From positions 42,163,016 to 42,227,015 of the forward strand of contig NC_052019.1 in NCBI RefSeq assembly GCF_015832195.1: DNA of 64,000 nucleotides, in the 5' to 3' direction. Positions 61,001-64,000 of this stretch are shown here, piece by piece (within the stretch, counting starts at the first letter, position 1; each line of letters starts with the position of its first letter). Origin of the DNA: Motacilla alba alba (Eukaryota; Chordata; Aves; Passeriformes; Motacillidae). A model generated the notes under the pieces. It saw only the letters and a list, made by a program, of their open reading frames with translations, searched no databases and was not told the origin of the DNA. A program made the position numbers and the translations under genes.

Positions 61001-62274
61001 TCATCCCAGCATGCATCTTGTGTGTTGTGTGACATTAACTCAACATCTGCACAGCTTGAGTCCTGGGCCTGTAATTTTCAAATAGAGGCATCTTATATCT
61101 GAATGCATTAAGATACACAGCAGAAAAATTATAAACACCAGTACTCCTGTGAACAAAAGATAGCAAGTTTGTCTTTTCTGATGTATTTTAGTCTTTCCTA
61201 AATTTACCTGCCACTGGTAATGACAAGTACAGAATTCATAGATGCACAGCAGCTGCAAACTACAGGTTACTTAATTAGTATTTTGTATTCCATTTAAGAA
61301 CACTTGCTTTAGGACATGGCACAGTAGTTTTGAGGCTTCATGCCCAAGGCATGCAAATGAGAAATGGTTTCGTTTCTGTTAGTTCGAGGCTTTGTGAAAT
61401 GATCACCAGTGGGTTCAGTTTGCAATCTCTGGTACTGTCAAATTGGCCCATGACAAAAGCTGTCTGTATCCAGTTTCTCAATCTCATAGTATTATACCTT
61501 GATCTCTTCATATTTTTGTGCCATTTAGGTCTGTCTGAAGGCCTTGTTTCTCTCTAGTGGCCTTGTCCTCATTTGGAAAAGCTCCAGAATTGCCTTTGCT
61601 GGTTCTACACAGATGAGGGTCTCTTAATGCCTCAGTTAAATCTTCTTGTGGCATTGTTCAGTAAATCCATGTCACAAAAATGCTTGTGGAAAACCTTGTA
61701 AGTTTCTGCTGCTGGTGAAGAAACTGTTATGACTACACTGGATCTGGGAAAGTCTAAAGAAAACCCAAATTAAAATTGGGATAGGGCACATACCTTCGAA
61801 GAAATACACTACTGTTTCCATAGCTTTTCTGGATATTGTCATTATTGTAAAACACAAAGTTTAAATACATCAAAAGCGATACAGAAAGGTTACATCTATC
61901 CAAGATCCAATAGTACAAAATAGGCAAAATCTTCAGAAATGGTAACATTCTTTTAACTCTGACTTATTCTCAAAATTATTGTTTCAGATGCCCTGCCTGG
62001 TTTTATAGTGACTCAAGTGTCAGCAAGTGATGCAGACTCCAGGCCAGCACTTCATTTTGGTTTTATTTATGATAATAGTCCTGAAATGAAATTTGCCATT
62101 GATCAACACACTGGTGTCATCATAGTGGTGGAACCATTAGATTTTGAAGAAACTGCTGTGTATACGCTGCATATCATAGTTTCAGATTCTGTGCATCAAA
62201 CAGAAGCAGAACTCACCATCCTTGTTTTGGACATCAATGATAACCCTCCAGTGTTTACTCAAGATTTTTATCAG
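9811..62274 (+). CDS. DCHS2: DCHS2 (protocadherin-23), central part: 17 exons encoding EC6 (partial) to EC22
   Basis: Seventeen exons join in one frame: 9811-10002, 14775-15006, 28327-28563, 29885-30904, 32266-32441, 32825-32924, 38329-38486, 39579-40413, 41305-41544, 45455-45589, 45813-46022, 47264-48121, 52834-52941, 55722-55933, 57420-57571, 60377-60507 and 61988-62274. The sum is 5283 nt, or 1761 codons, entered and left in phase 0. The product is a chain of cadherin repeats of about 103 residues each, with LDRE and DxNDNxPxF motifs. Dachsous proteins are single-pass cell-surface cadherins that bind Fat cadherins in trans to steer planar cell polarity and growth. DCHS2 is chosen over DCHS1, FAT4 and CDH23 because the order of repeats, including four repeats with degenerate linkers, matches my recollection of human DCHS2. 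N-glycosylation sequons are frequent, as expected for an ectodomain. Signal peptide, transmembrane segment and tail lie outside the window. All exons look intact. Confidence 0.93.
10003..14774 (+). other. DCHS2 intron, 4.8 kb
   Basis: This phase-0 intron falls within the glycine run of EC6 (TDG|GGL). It includes a somewhat GC-richer stretch at about 12820-13160 with overlapping open frames on both strands, but none resembles a known protein. No mobile element was recognised. Confidence 0.85.
14775..15006 (+). CDS. DCHS2: DCHS2 exon: end of EC6 and first half of EC7
   Basis: The acceptor is 'tatccaacag|ggtggt' and the donor is 'ccacag|gtactg'. The 232 nt run phase 0 to phase 1. The exon completes EC6 (GGLSAQAFVRIEI, then DINDNQPVF) and begins EC7 with EQDTYVTSISSHTQPGTEI, ATDRDSGIFG and FFTVDTSTG. 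The usual glutamate of the first-strand xEx calcium motif of EC7 is replaced (SISSHTQ). The intron splits the glycine codon of the TG motif. Frame and splice sites are intact. Confidence 0.93.
18850..19580. mobile_element. Dispersed avian ERV/LTR-type repeat, family not assigned
   Basis: A GC-rich block stands out from the AT-rich intron. It opens near 'ccaccaaagtcactctatta', continues through 'tttattgccaatcaaat', a C-rich stretch and 'cttcactcccaattttctct', and then has a diverged internal tandem: units built on 'ccag(c)(g/a)tgggtt/agctt..ccatggggtcacag' recur between about 19270 and 19450. I recognise this order of words as a dispersed retroviral-type repeat found in many bird introns, but I cannot name the family. 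On the minus strand an AATAAA lies in 'ggcaataaattaaag', which suggests minus orientation. The long open frames over it (for example 19031-19549) are by-products of its composition. No retroviral protein was recognised. Confidence 0.6.
22087..22466 (+). mobile_element. Probable solo LTR of an endogenous retrovirus
   Basis: The block begins with TG ('tgtggtgttac') and may end with CA ('ggggacca'). It carries U3-like sequence with 'cccattggcccc' and a 44-nt pure pyrimidine tract (22288-22331). A polyadenylation signal in 'ccccaataaaccctcatc' at about 22361-22380 is followed by an R/U5-like 'gtgtggagtctccttgtctg'. The flanking five bases, caaat (22082-22086) and taaat (22467-22471), match at four of five positions, which would fit a small target-site duplication. 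No gag, pol or env reading frame flanks it, so I read it as a solo LTR. Its exact ends and family are inferred. Confidence 0.55.
24738..24771. repeat. 15-bp direct repeat, period 19
   Basis: The word 'gccttcaatagtact' occurs at 24738-24752 and again at 24757-24771, separated by four bases. It looks like a small tandem duplication within the intron. Confidence 0.75.
28327..28563 (+). CDS. DCHS2: DCHS2 exon: second half of EC7, degenerate linker, start of EC8
   Basis: The acceptor is 'gtactttcag|gaatta' and the donor is 'cctccaa|gtaagt'. The 237 nt run phase 1 to phase 1. The exon gives IIYLTSALGHLARS where LDRE would normally stand, then SARDGGGLPS, and a linker reading NILQTVLVPAIF instead of DxNDNxPxF. 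EC8 begins with SRYSFSVPEDAPED and VKAREPPN, which lacks the DxD motif. All three calcium motifs of the EC7/EC8 joint are therefore absent although the fold residues (hydrophobic strands, final F) remain. I recall the same degeneracy in human DCHS2. Confidence 0.93.
28444..28482 (+). other. DCHS2: EC7/EC8 linker lacking calcium motifs
   Basis: These codons read NILQTVLVPAIF where a DxNDNxPxF linker is expected. Upstream in EC7 the LDRE site is SALGH, and downstream in EC8 the DxD site is REPP. A joint without these acidic residues is predicted to bind little or no calcium. Confidence 0.85.
28564..29884 (+). other. DCHS2 intron, 1.3 kb
   Basis: This phase-1 intron lies within EC8. It contains a short A/C-rich run (about 28999-29032, 'aaaccaaaccaaccaaacaa' type) and otherwise nothing recognisable. 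An open frame continues upstream of the next exon from 29665, but it is intronic: 'tccatttctag' at 29874-29884 is a good acceptor that restores the cadherin repeat. Confidence 0.85.
29885..30904 (+). CDS. DCHS2: DCHS2 exon: rest of EC8, EC9, EC10, first half of EC11
   Basis: This is the largest exon of the window (1020 nt, phase 1 to phase 1), with acceptor 'atttctag|attcac' and donor 'aacacag|gtagca'. EC8 ends with LDHEAQ and MDINDNPPVF. EC9 has SHTQPPGTAV, AEDKDSGPNG and FSIDPSLG, but RTVLAEKQQE in place of LDRE and IEEQKMGPTLVF in place of DxNDN. EC10 opens with YQVEVSEATSPG and HSLDPHSV (no DxD), then HLNYECTQ and VLDENDHSPMF. EC11 starts with FFEIEENPIPSG, AVDKDSGRNG and MNSNTG. Sequons include NISV, NLTR and NAST. 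The EC9/EC10 joint is thus a second predicted calcium-free linker. Confidence 0.95.
30382..30423 (+). other. DCHS2: EC9/EC10 linker lacking calcium motifs
   Basis: The linker reads VVIEEQKMGPTLVF rather than DxNDNxPxF. The LDRE site of EC9 is VLAEK, and the DxD site of EC10 is SLDPH. The first strand of EC9 also lacks the usual glutamate (TISHTQPPG). Confidence 0.85.
30905..32265 (+). other. DCHS2 intron, 1.4 kb
   Basis: A phase-1 intron splitting the glycine of the TG motif of EC11. AT-rich; I see no gene, repeat or element in it. Confidence 0.85.
32266..32441 (+). CDS. DCHS2: DCHS2 exon: second half of EC11, start of EC12 (CpG-rich)
   Basis: The acceptor is 'ggccatcag|gcgaa' and the donor is 'cgacag|gtgggg'. 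The 176 nt run phase 1 to phase 0. The exon reads EIINWAALDREEQAHHEL, VLATDAGQPRRSA and then VRDRNDHAPRF as the linker, followed by GTLRRQ. It is unlike its neighbours in base use: about 71% GC and some 24 CpG by hand count, with codons ending mostly in G or C, whereas adjacent exons are near 40-45% GC. Arginine is enriched. The calcium linker is conserved in outline (DRNDH) and the reading frame is intact, so the gene is not broken here. Confidence 0.92.
32280..32510. other. Exonic CpG-rich island
   Basis: From about 32280 to 32510 the sequence is very rich in G, C and CpG, with CpG near the number expected from base content. It covers most of one DCHS2 exon and the first 70 bases of the next intron. 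The flanks are AT-rich and CpG-poor. Possible readings are a recombination-linked GC conversion hotspot or a small unmethylated island; the sequence alone cannot choose. Confidence 0.8.
32442..32824 (+). other. DCHS2 intron, 383 bp
   Basis: A short phase-0 intron (CAG|GTT junction). Its first 70 bases continue the CpG-rich island; the rest is AT-rich with nothing else recognised. Confidence 0.88.
32825..32924 (+). CDS. DCHS2: DCHS2 exon: EC12, A to C strands
   Basis: The acceptor is 'cttggtgacag|gttttg' and the donor is 'gaatcag|gtaaga'. The 100 nt run phase 0 to phase 1. It encodes VLEGQPSGTL, IFAKDFDSGNNG and VLYSIES, that is the first strand, the DxD calcium motif and the third strand of EC12. 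It is too short to stand out alone; it is supported by exact phase agreement on both sides and by completing a repeat of normal length. No alternative start is plausible. Confidence 0.92.
34262..34306. repeat. Low-complexity C-rich and A-rich run
   Basis: Fourteen C in a row at 34270-34283 follow a C/T stretch, and ten A follow at 34297-34306. This is a likely site of replication or sequencing length error. Confidence 0.85.
37385..37622 (+). mobile_element. CR1 LINE 3' fragment
   Basis: In the plus orientation it shows the CR1 3' end words 'aggggaggtttaga', 'attggaacaggctgcccagg', 'cttagggacatggtttt' and the tail 'cttgatgatcctaaggatct' to 'aaatgattct'. It has no coding sequence. The 5' end is truncated, as is typical of CR1 copies. 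Confidence 0.88.
38329..38486 (+). CDS. DCHS2: DCHS2 exon: rest of EC12
   Basis: The acceptor is 'taccccacag|aagagg' and the donor is 'atccag|gtactt'. The 158 nt run phase 1 to phase 0. The exon reads EEDIRYFQIDAVSGEL, then RPLSHAERSD where LDRE is expected, VIAKDQGMPSLQG and AAVYIQ. The next exon continues with VIPLPNG in place of a DxNDN linker. EC12 is thus a third repeat that lost its LDRE site together with its linker. Frame and splice sites are sound. Confidence 0.93.
38487..39578 (+). other. DCHS2 intron, 1.1 kb
   Basis: A phase-0 intron at the EC12/EC13 joint (CAG|GTG). No repeat or gene recognised. Confidence 0.85.
39579..39617 (+). other. DCHS2: EC12/EC13 linker lacking calcium motifs
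   Basis: The linker VIPLPNGRSGF replaces DxNDNxPxF. The matching LDRE site of EC12 is PLSHAE and the DxD site of EC13 is LSNHLA. An intron lies exactly at the start of this linker. Confidence 0.85.
39579..40413 (+). CDS. DCHS2: DCHS2 exon: EC13, EC14 and first half of EC15
   Basis: The acceptor is 'tttggttgcag|gtgatc' and the donor is 'atcacag|gtaatg'. The 835 nt run phase 0 to phase 1. It opens with the degenerate EC12/EC13 linker VIPLPNGRSGF. EC13 has HFVVPENFKP, LKALSNHLAL (no DxD), FEIDSLTGDL, ELDYEAD and VEDKNDHSPHF. EC14 has IGIEENVPIG, AKDGDGS, LDREITRS and ILDINDNSPSF. EC15 starts with YVMEDVEVG, AKDPDEGRNG and KITG. Sequons NSTV and NLTD are present. The upstream open frame from 39564 is only intron read-through. 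Confidence 0.95.
40414..41304 (+). other. DCHS2 intron, 0.9 kb, with a nested palindrome
   Basis: A phase-1 intron splitting the glycine of the TG motif of EC15. It contains the inverted repeat at 40759-40793. Nothing else recognised. Confidence 0.85.
40759..40793. repeat. Inverted repeat with 13-bp perfect arms, overlapping a 16-bp palindrome
   Basis: 'catacatgttatg' (40759-40771) and its exact reverse complement 'cataacatgtatg' (40781-40793) flank nine bases. In addition 40764-40779, 'atgttatgcataacat', is a perfect 16-bp palindrome. The same bases can therefore form two competing hairpins. No terminator or RNA function is implied by the sequence. Confidence 0.85.
41305..41544 (+). CDS. 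DCHS2: DCHS2 exon: end of EC15, start of EC16
   Basis: The acceptor is 'ttaaactag|gagtct' and the donor is 'gatgcag|gtaatt'. The 240 nt run phase 1 to phase 1. The exon encodes VLTTAQFLDREVQERY, LDDGSPALSA, the linker VLDVNDEAPGF (last motif residues diverged, DVNDE), and then the start of EC16: LYETAVHENQDPGEF, VEAVDRDAG. The intron after it splits the glycine of the DxDxG motif. Symmetric phases mean its omission would keep frame. Confidence 0.95.
41545..45454 (+). other. DCHS2 intron, 3.9 kb
   Basis: A phase-1 intron within EC16. It holds open frames on both strands at 42693-43140 and a 160-codon minus frame at 44266-44748, none with known similarity. No mobile element recognised. Confidence 0.82.
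45455..45589 (+). CDS. DCHS2: DCHS2 exon: middle of EC16
   Basis: The acceptor is 'tgttttacag|ggctga' and the donor is 'attaaag|gtagca'. The 135 nt run phase 1 to phase 1. It gives LNSLLQYEILPGAG, FKMNLDSGELV, SLDRETQEVF and NIK, that is strands C to E of EC16 with a canonical LDRE. The next exon follows after only 223 bases. Confidence 0.94.
45813..46022 (+). CDS. DCHS2: DCHS2 exon: end of EC16 and first part of EC17
   Basis: The acceptor is 'tgatcttag|ttttgg' and the donor is 'ataactg|gtaagt'. The 210 nt run phase 1 to phase 1. The exon encodes VLVRDSGTPSLSST, the linker VLDENDHSPRF, then EC17 with EIFIPENQQLS, AVDMDTGSNG and YKITG. All calcium motifs of the EC16/EC17 joint are present. 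Confidence 0.94.
46023..47263 (+). other. DCHS2 intron, 1.2 kb
   Basis: A phase-1 intron within EC17. Its acceptor, 'ttgtatttgaaag', has a purine-interrupted pyrimidine tract and is the weakest-looking in the window. Nothing else recognised. Confidence 0.85.
47264..48121 (+). CDS. DCHS2: DCHS2 exon: rest of EC17, EC18, EC19, start of EC20
   Basis: The acceptor is 'atttgaaag|gtggaa' and the donor is 'gcagcag|gtgggt'. The 858 nt run phase 1 to phase 1. EC17 ends with SLDREDISNF and VLDENDHSPLF. EC18 has YQISVTEDLEEG, ASDEDAGLNG, FAINSVTGSI, TLDRETKSQ and VNDVNDNDPVF. EC19 has VFVPAETAVNE, AEDVDLGSNG and FQVDMKTGDI, but EPLASKDFS where LDRE is expected and FTEEQEEVISF in place of DxNDN. EC20 begins with YEASVPENSAAG. 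Sequons NNTS, NFTL and NETV are present. EC19/EC20 is the fourth predicted calcium-free joint. Confidence 0.95.
48036..48075 (+). other. DCHS2: EC19/EC20 linker lacking calcium motifs
   Basis: The linker reads IIFTEEQEEVISF instead of DxNDNxPxF. The LDRE site of EC19 is PLASKD, and the DxD site of EC20 (next exon) is YEHKFTG. Confidence 0.85.
48122..52833 (+). other. DCHS2 intron, 4.7 kb
   Basis: A phase-1 intron near the start of EC20. It contains a CR1 fragment at about 50330-50475. The remainder is AT-rich with nothing recognised. Confidence 0.85.
50330..50475 (-). mobile_element. CR1 LINE 3' fragment
   Basis: Read on the minus strand this is a CR1 3' end: on the plus strand it shows 'aagaatcacagaatgagtga', 'ggtcatcgggtcccacctcc', 'ctgctcaagcagggtcatca' and 'gtccagatggttctt'. 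It is about 145 bp with no coding part. It contains two and a half TTAGGG-like units (50351-50368), which look like drift within the element. Confidence 0.82.
52834..52941 (+). CDS. DCHS2: DCHS2 exon: EC20, B to D strands
   Basis: The acceptor is 'gcttccatag|gtacat' and the donor is 'gttacag|gtacat'. The 108 nt run phase 1 to phase 1. It reads TSLLTVEAYEHKFTGED, IKYSIFSDQE and FSIHPVTG. The DxD motif expected after strand B is missing (AYEHKF), matching the degenerate linker before it. This small exon is supported by exact phases, good splice sites and restoration of a full-length repeat. Confidence 0.92.
52942..55721 (+). other. DCHS2 intron, 2.8 kb
   Basis: A phase-1 intron splitting the TG glycine of EC20. 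AT-rich, with no gene or element recognised. The acceptor has a T-rich tract at about 55696-55707. Confidence 0.85.
55722..55933 (+). CDS. DCHS2: DCHS2 exon: end of EC20, start of EC21
   Basis: The acceptor is 'aataaaccag|gcacaa' and the donor is 'atacag|gtaagt'. The 212 nt run phase 1 to phase 0. The exon encodes TITVKEPKYLDYEDKCK, VVAENSFSSV, the linker IQDVNDNTPKF, and EC21 from YYKASIWEGQSPKT to IIQ. Calcium motifs return at the EC20/EC21 joint (LDYED, DVNDN). It ends on a CAG|GT junction. Confidence 0.94.
55934..57419 (+). other. DCHS2 intron, 1.5 kb
   Basis: A phase-0 intron within EC21. Nothing recognised apart from a short direct repeat of 'aagatgactctt' near 56874-56896. Confidence 0.85.
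57420..57571 (+). CDS. DCHS2: DCHS2 exon: middle of EC21
   Basis: The acceptor is 'ctcacaaacag|gtattt' and the donor is 'tcttacag|gtttgt'. The 152 nt run phase 0 to phase 2. It gives VFATDLDSGLNGETEYSIV, GNENATFIIDSARG and LDYENVSSYR, with canonical DxD and LDYE motifs and sequons NATF and NVSS. It is short and without a start codon, so it is easily overlooked; phase and repeat completion support it. Confidence 0.93.
57572..60376 (+). other. DCHS2 intron, 2.8 kb
   Basis: The only phase-2 intron in the window, splitting an arginine codon of EC21. AT-rich; no gene or mobile element recognised. Confidence 0.85.
60377..60507 (+). CDS. DCHS2: DCHS2 exon: end of EC21, start of EC22
   Basis: The acceptor is 'tttaattgtag|attggt' and the donor is 'cagaaa|gtaagt'. 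The 131 nt run phase 2 to phase 1. The exon reads LVVQAADKGNPRLSATT, VLDVNDNAPVV and LGEVEVPE. The last aromatic residue of the linker motif is replaced (PVVQ). The glutamate of the EC22 xEx motif is split from the following asparagine by the intron. Confidence 0.93.
60508..61987 (+). other. DCHS2 intron, 1.5 kb
   Basis: A phase-1 intron in the first strand of EC22. No gene or repeat recognised. Confidence 0.85.
61988..62274 (+). CDS. DCHS2: DCHS2 exon: EC22 and first residues of EC23
   Basis: The acceptor is 'attgtttcag|atgccc' and the donor is 'tttatcag|gtggga'. The 287 nt run phase 1 to phase 0. The exon encodes NALPGFIVTQV, ASDADSRPAL, FAIDQHTGVI, PLDFEETAVY, VLDINDNPPVF and TQDFYQ. The next repeat (EC23) should begin with V in the following exon, beyond the window. 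The ATG at 62008 is internal and is not a start. Confidence 0.94.
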
Positions 62275-63012
62275 GTGGGAACACAGCAAATGAACCATCA
62301 GCATGTGGTATCTTTCCATGTAGGATGATAAATAGTAGGAGTGCTTGTTCATATTTGTCTTTGAATGTATGTGAGCACTAAGAAGAAAGGTCTCTGCAAA
62401 CTATTAGAGAGCAGAAACAGAGCAGAGCTCTTCTAGGGACCTCCAGCCCCTTCCTAAGAATTCTGGTAAAAGGACTGAGGAAACTGCTCAGTTTCAATGT
62501 TTGTGGTTTCTGTCTTCAGAAGGCAATTGGTGTGAATGCAAGCTCATAAACCATGCATTCATTGCTAGGAGTTACTGGATGCAGTCCAATCCAGTTTGGG
62601 AAGCAGGGTCCAGTGCTCAGAAATTCTTTCTTCTGAGAATGCTAAACAAGTTGGTACCTTTATACTGGCCCAGTTACTATGGCATGAATTTCTTCATTTT
62701 CAGTTACACAGCTCCACAGAGGTGTAGCAATTGCTCTTGTGGTCGATGATGCACATAAATTTTGCAACGTGTAATACTGCCTTATGGCTATGGCACTCAC
62801 CTAGGGAGTGAAGGATATGAGTTTTGACCTCCTCAACATCCCTTGAGACTGAGGAGGGTACAGAGCTCACTTTTGGACTCCTGGGCAAGCATTTGAACTA
62901 GTACTGTTGTAGAAGTGAAGTTATCCATCAGTGAAAGCAAATCTTTTTGTAACTGTGGGCGGCTGTGGGCCATAAAGAAAAGTGGAGATTAAAGAAAGTG
63001 GAGCATATATAA

Positions 63013-63228
63013 AATAGAATCATTGAGTCATAGAATAGTTTGGGTAGCATCTACAAAAATTATCAAGTCCAAGTGCTTGACCACTTCAGGGCTGACCAAA
63101 AGCTAAAGCACATTGTTAAGGGCATTGGCAAATGCCTCTTAAACATGGACAGGCTTGGGCATTGACCACCTCTTGAAGAAACCAGTTCCTGTGCTTGACC
63201 ACCCTCTATGTAAAGAAATGTTTCATCC
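63013..63228 (-). mobile_element. CR1 LINE 3' fragment
   Basis: Read on the minus strand it is a CR1 3' end. The plus strand begins with 'atagaatcattgagtcatag' and 'atcaagtccaagtg' and continues to 'aaagaaatgtttcatcctcg'. It is about 215 bp and 5'-truncated at its junction with the next CR1 fragment. Confidence 0.8.
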
Positions 63229-63229
63229 T

Positions 63230-63588
63230 CGGGAAGAGGAGGCTCAGTCTTACCAATCTATTTAAATACTAGCGTGGGCAAGTAAAGATGGGCAAACCAA
63301 AATCTTCTCTGTTGTGTCCACTGACCAGGACAGAAGGCAGTGGGCACAAATGGATGTACAAGAAGTTCTGTTTAAACATCAATAAACTTTTTTTTCTTTC
63401 CTTCTTCAAATTCTAACAGTGTCTAAGCATTGGCACAGGTTGTCCAGAGAGGTTGGGGTATCTCTATCTCTGGAGATAGTCAAAACTCAGCAGTATGTAG
63501 TCATGGGCATCCTGTTTTAGGTGACCCTGCTCTGACCAAGGATTACACCTTGTAGGTACCTAACAACCCCAGCCATTCTGGAACTGAG
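63230..63588 (+). mobile_element. CR1 LINE 3' fragment, opposite orientation
   Basis: In plus orientation it shows the CR1 order: 'gaagaggaggctcag', 'gaccaggacagaaggcagtg', 'attggcacaggttgtccaga', 'ctctggagatagtcaaaact', 'aggtgaccctgctctgac' and a tail near 'ccattctgg'. It has no coding sequence. Its truncated 5' end abuts that of the minus-strand fragment. Confidence 0.8.
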
Positions 63589-64000
63589 CTGTTTGACTTG
63601 GTGCTTTTTGTGTGTGGTAGATGTCCTCAGAGCCAAAAATATGAGGCACCACAGAAGACTTGGTTTAAATAATGCTCCATTTGTAAGTCTCTGACAGTTT
63701 TAGTAAAGAAATAAGTCTAAGCATTTGGCCTAGTAAAGAATTTTCTACCTCTGAGCATTTGCAGGCACTGTAGACACTTGTGAAACTTTTGTGTGCCTGA
63801 GTGGACAGAATTTGTGTAAATTTCCCACTAAAAATCATAAATCCACATTCTGGAAAAAATGCATTATTAAAACTCAAGTGATTTTTAGACCTTTATTTTC
63901 CTCCATCCTCATATGTGTCTGATTTTGGAGAGTAGTTTAGGCATGTACTTGCTTGTGCAAGTGCCAGAATTTATTTTTTTTTTTGTAGATTGGAGTAGAC

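Larger units (their letters stand above)
62275..64000 (+). other. DCHS2 downstream intron (partial)
   Basis: The next exon is not reached. The stretch holds two abutting CR1 fragments (63013-63228 and 63230-63588) and otherwise AT-rich sequence in which I see no gene. Confidence 0.8.

Noticed and set aside
62008..62010. ATG at the start of the EC22 open frame as a gene start
   Set aside because: It is an internal codon out of the exon frame origin; the exon starts at 61988 and continues EC22 from the preceding exon.
9811..62274. Assignment to FAT4, DCHS1 or CDH23 instead of DCHS2
   Set aside because: FAT4 has very large exons, and CDH23 repeat text as I recall it does not match. DCHS1 differs in repeat order. 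The order of degenerate joints and many strand motifs fit DCHS2.
1..64000. CRISPR arrays, tRNA or rRNA genes, operons or bacterial defence systems
   Set aside because: No regularly spaced repeats, no cloverleaf or rRNA text seen, and the window is clearly spliced vertebrate DNA.

Overview
This window is vertebrate nuclear DNA, most likely from a bird. It is AT-rich, has long introns, and carries several CR1 LINE fragments in both orientations plus two LTR/ERV-type dispersed repeats of the kind common in avian genomes. It holds no bacterial-style genes, operons, CRISPR arrays or RNA genes that I can support.

The only protein-coding gene I can support lies on the + strand and fills the window from about 9.8 kb to 62.3 kb. 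It is a central slice of a giant atypical cadherin, which I identify as DCHS2 (dachsous cadherin-related 2, protocadherin-23). I find 17 internal exons (9811-62274). All are flanked by AG/GT splice sites, their phases agree at every junction, and they join into one open reading frame of 5283 nt (1761 codons). They encode part of one cadherin (EC) repeat and sixteen whole ones. Matched against my recollection of the 27-repeat human protein, these are EC6 (partial) to EC22. The first exons (signal peptide, EC1-5) lie upstream of base 1, and the last exons (EC23-27, transmembrane segment, cytoplasmic tail) lie beyond base 64000. No stop codon, frameshift or broken splice site was seen in any exon.

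Layout: 1-9810 is intron with a 1.2 kb CR1 LINE fragment (minus strand, about 4011-5225) and a short CR1 tail. 9811-15006 holds the first two exons. 15007-28326 is a 13.3 kb intron with an ERV/LTR-type repeat (about 18850-19580) and a probable solo LTR (about 22087-22466). 28327-32924 is exon-dense and includes a striking CpG-rich exon at 32266-32441. 38329-48121 holds the largest block of repeats (EC12-EC20). 52834-62274 holds five small exons (EC20-EC22). The 3' end is intron with two abutting, oppositely oriented CR1 fragments.

The most interesting signal is in the protein. Four inter-repeat linkers (EC7/8, EC9/10, EC12/13, EC19/20) have together lost the three main calcium-binding motifs: LDRE, DxNDN and the DxD of the next repeat. 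The other linkers keep them. This predicts calcium-free, flexible or bent joints at fixed places in a long cadherin rod. I found no wholly undescribed biological system here. The novel points are structural features of this known family, an internal exonic CpG island, and recurrent intron positions.
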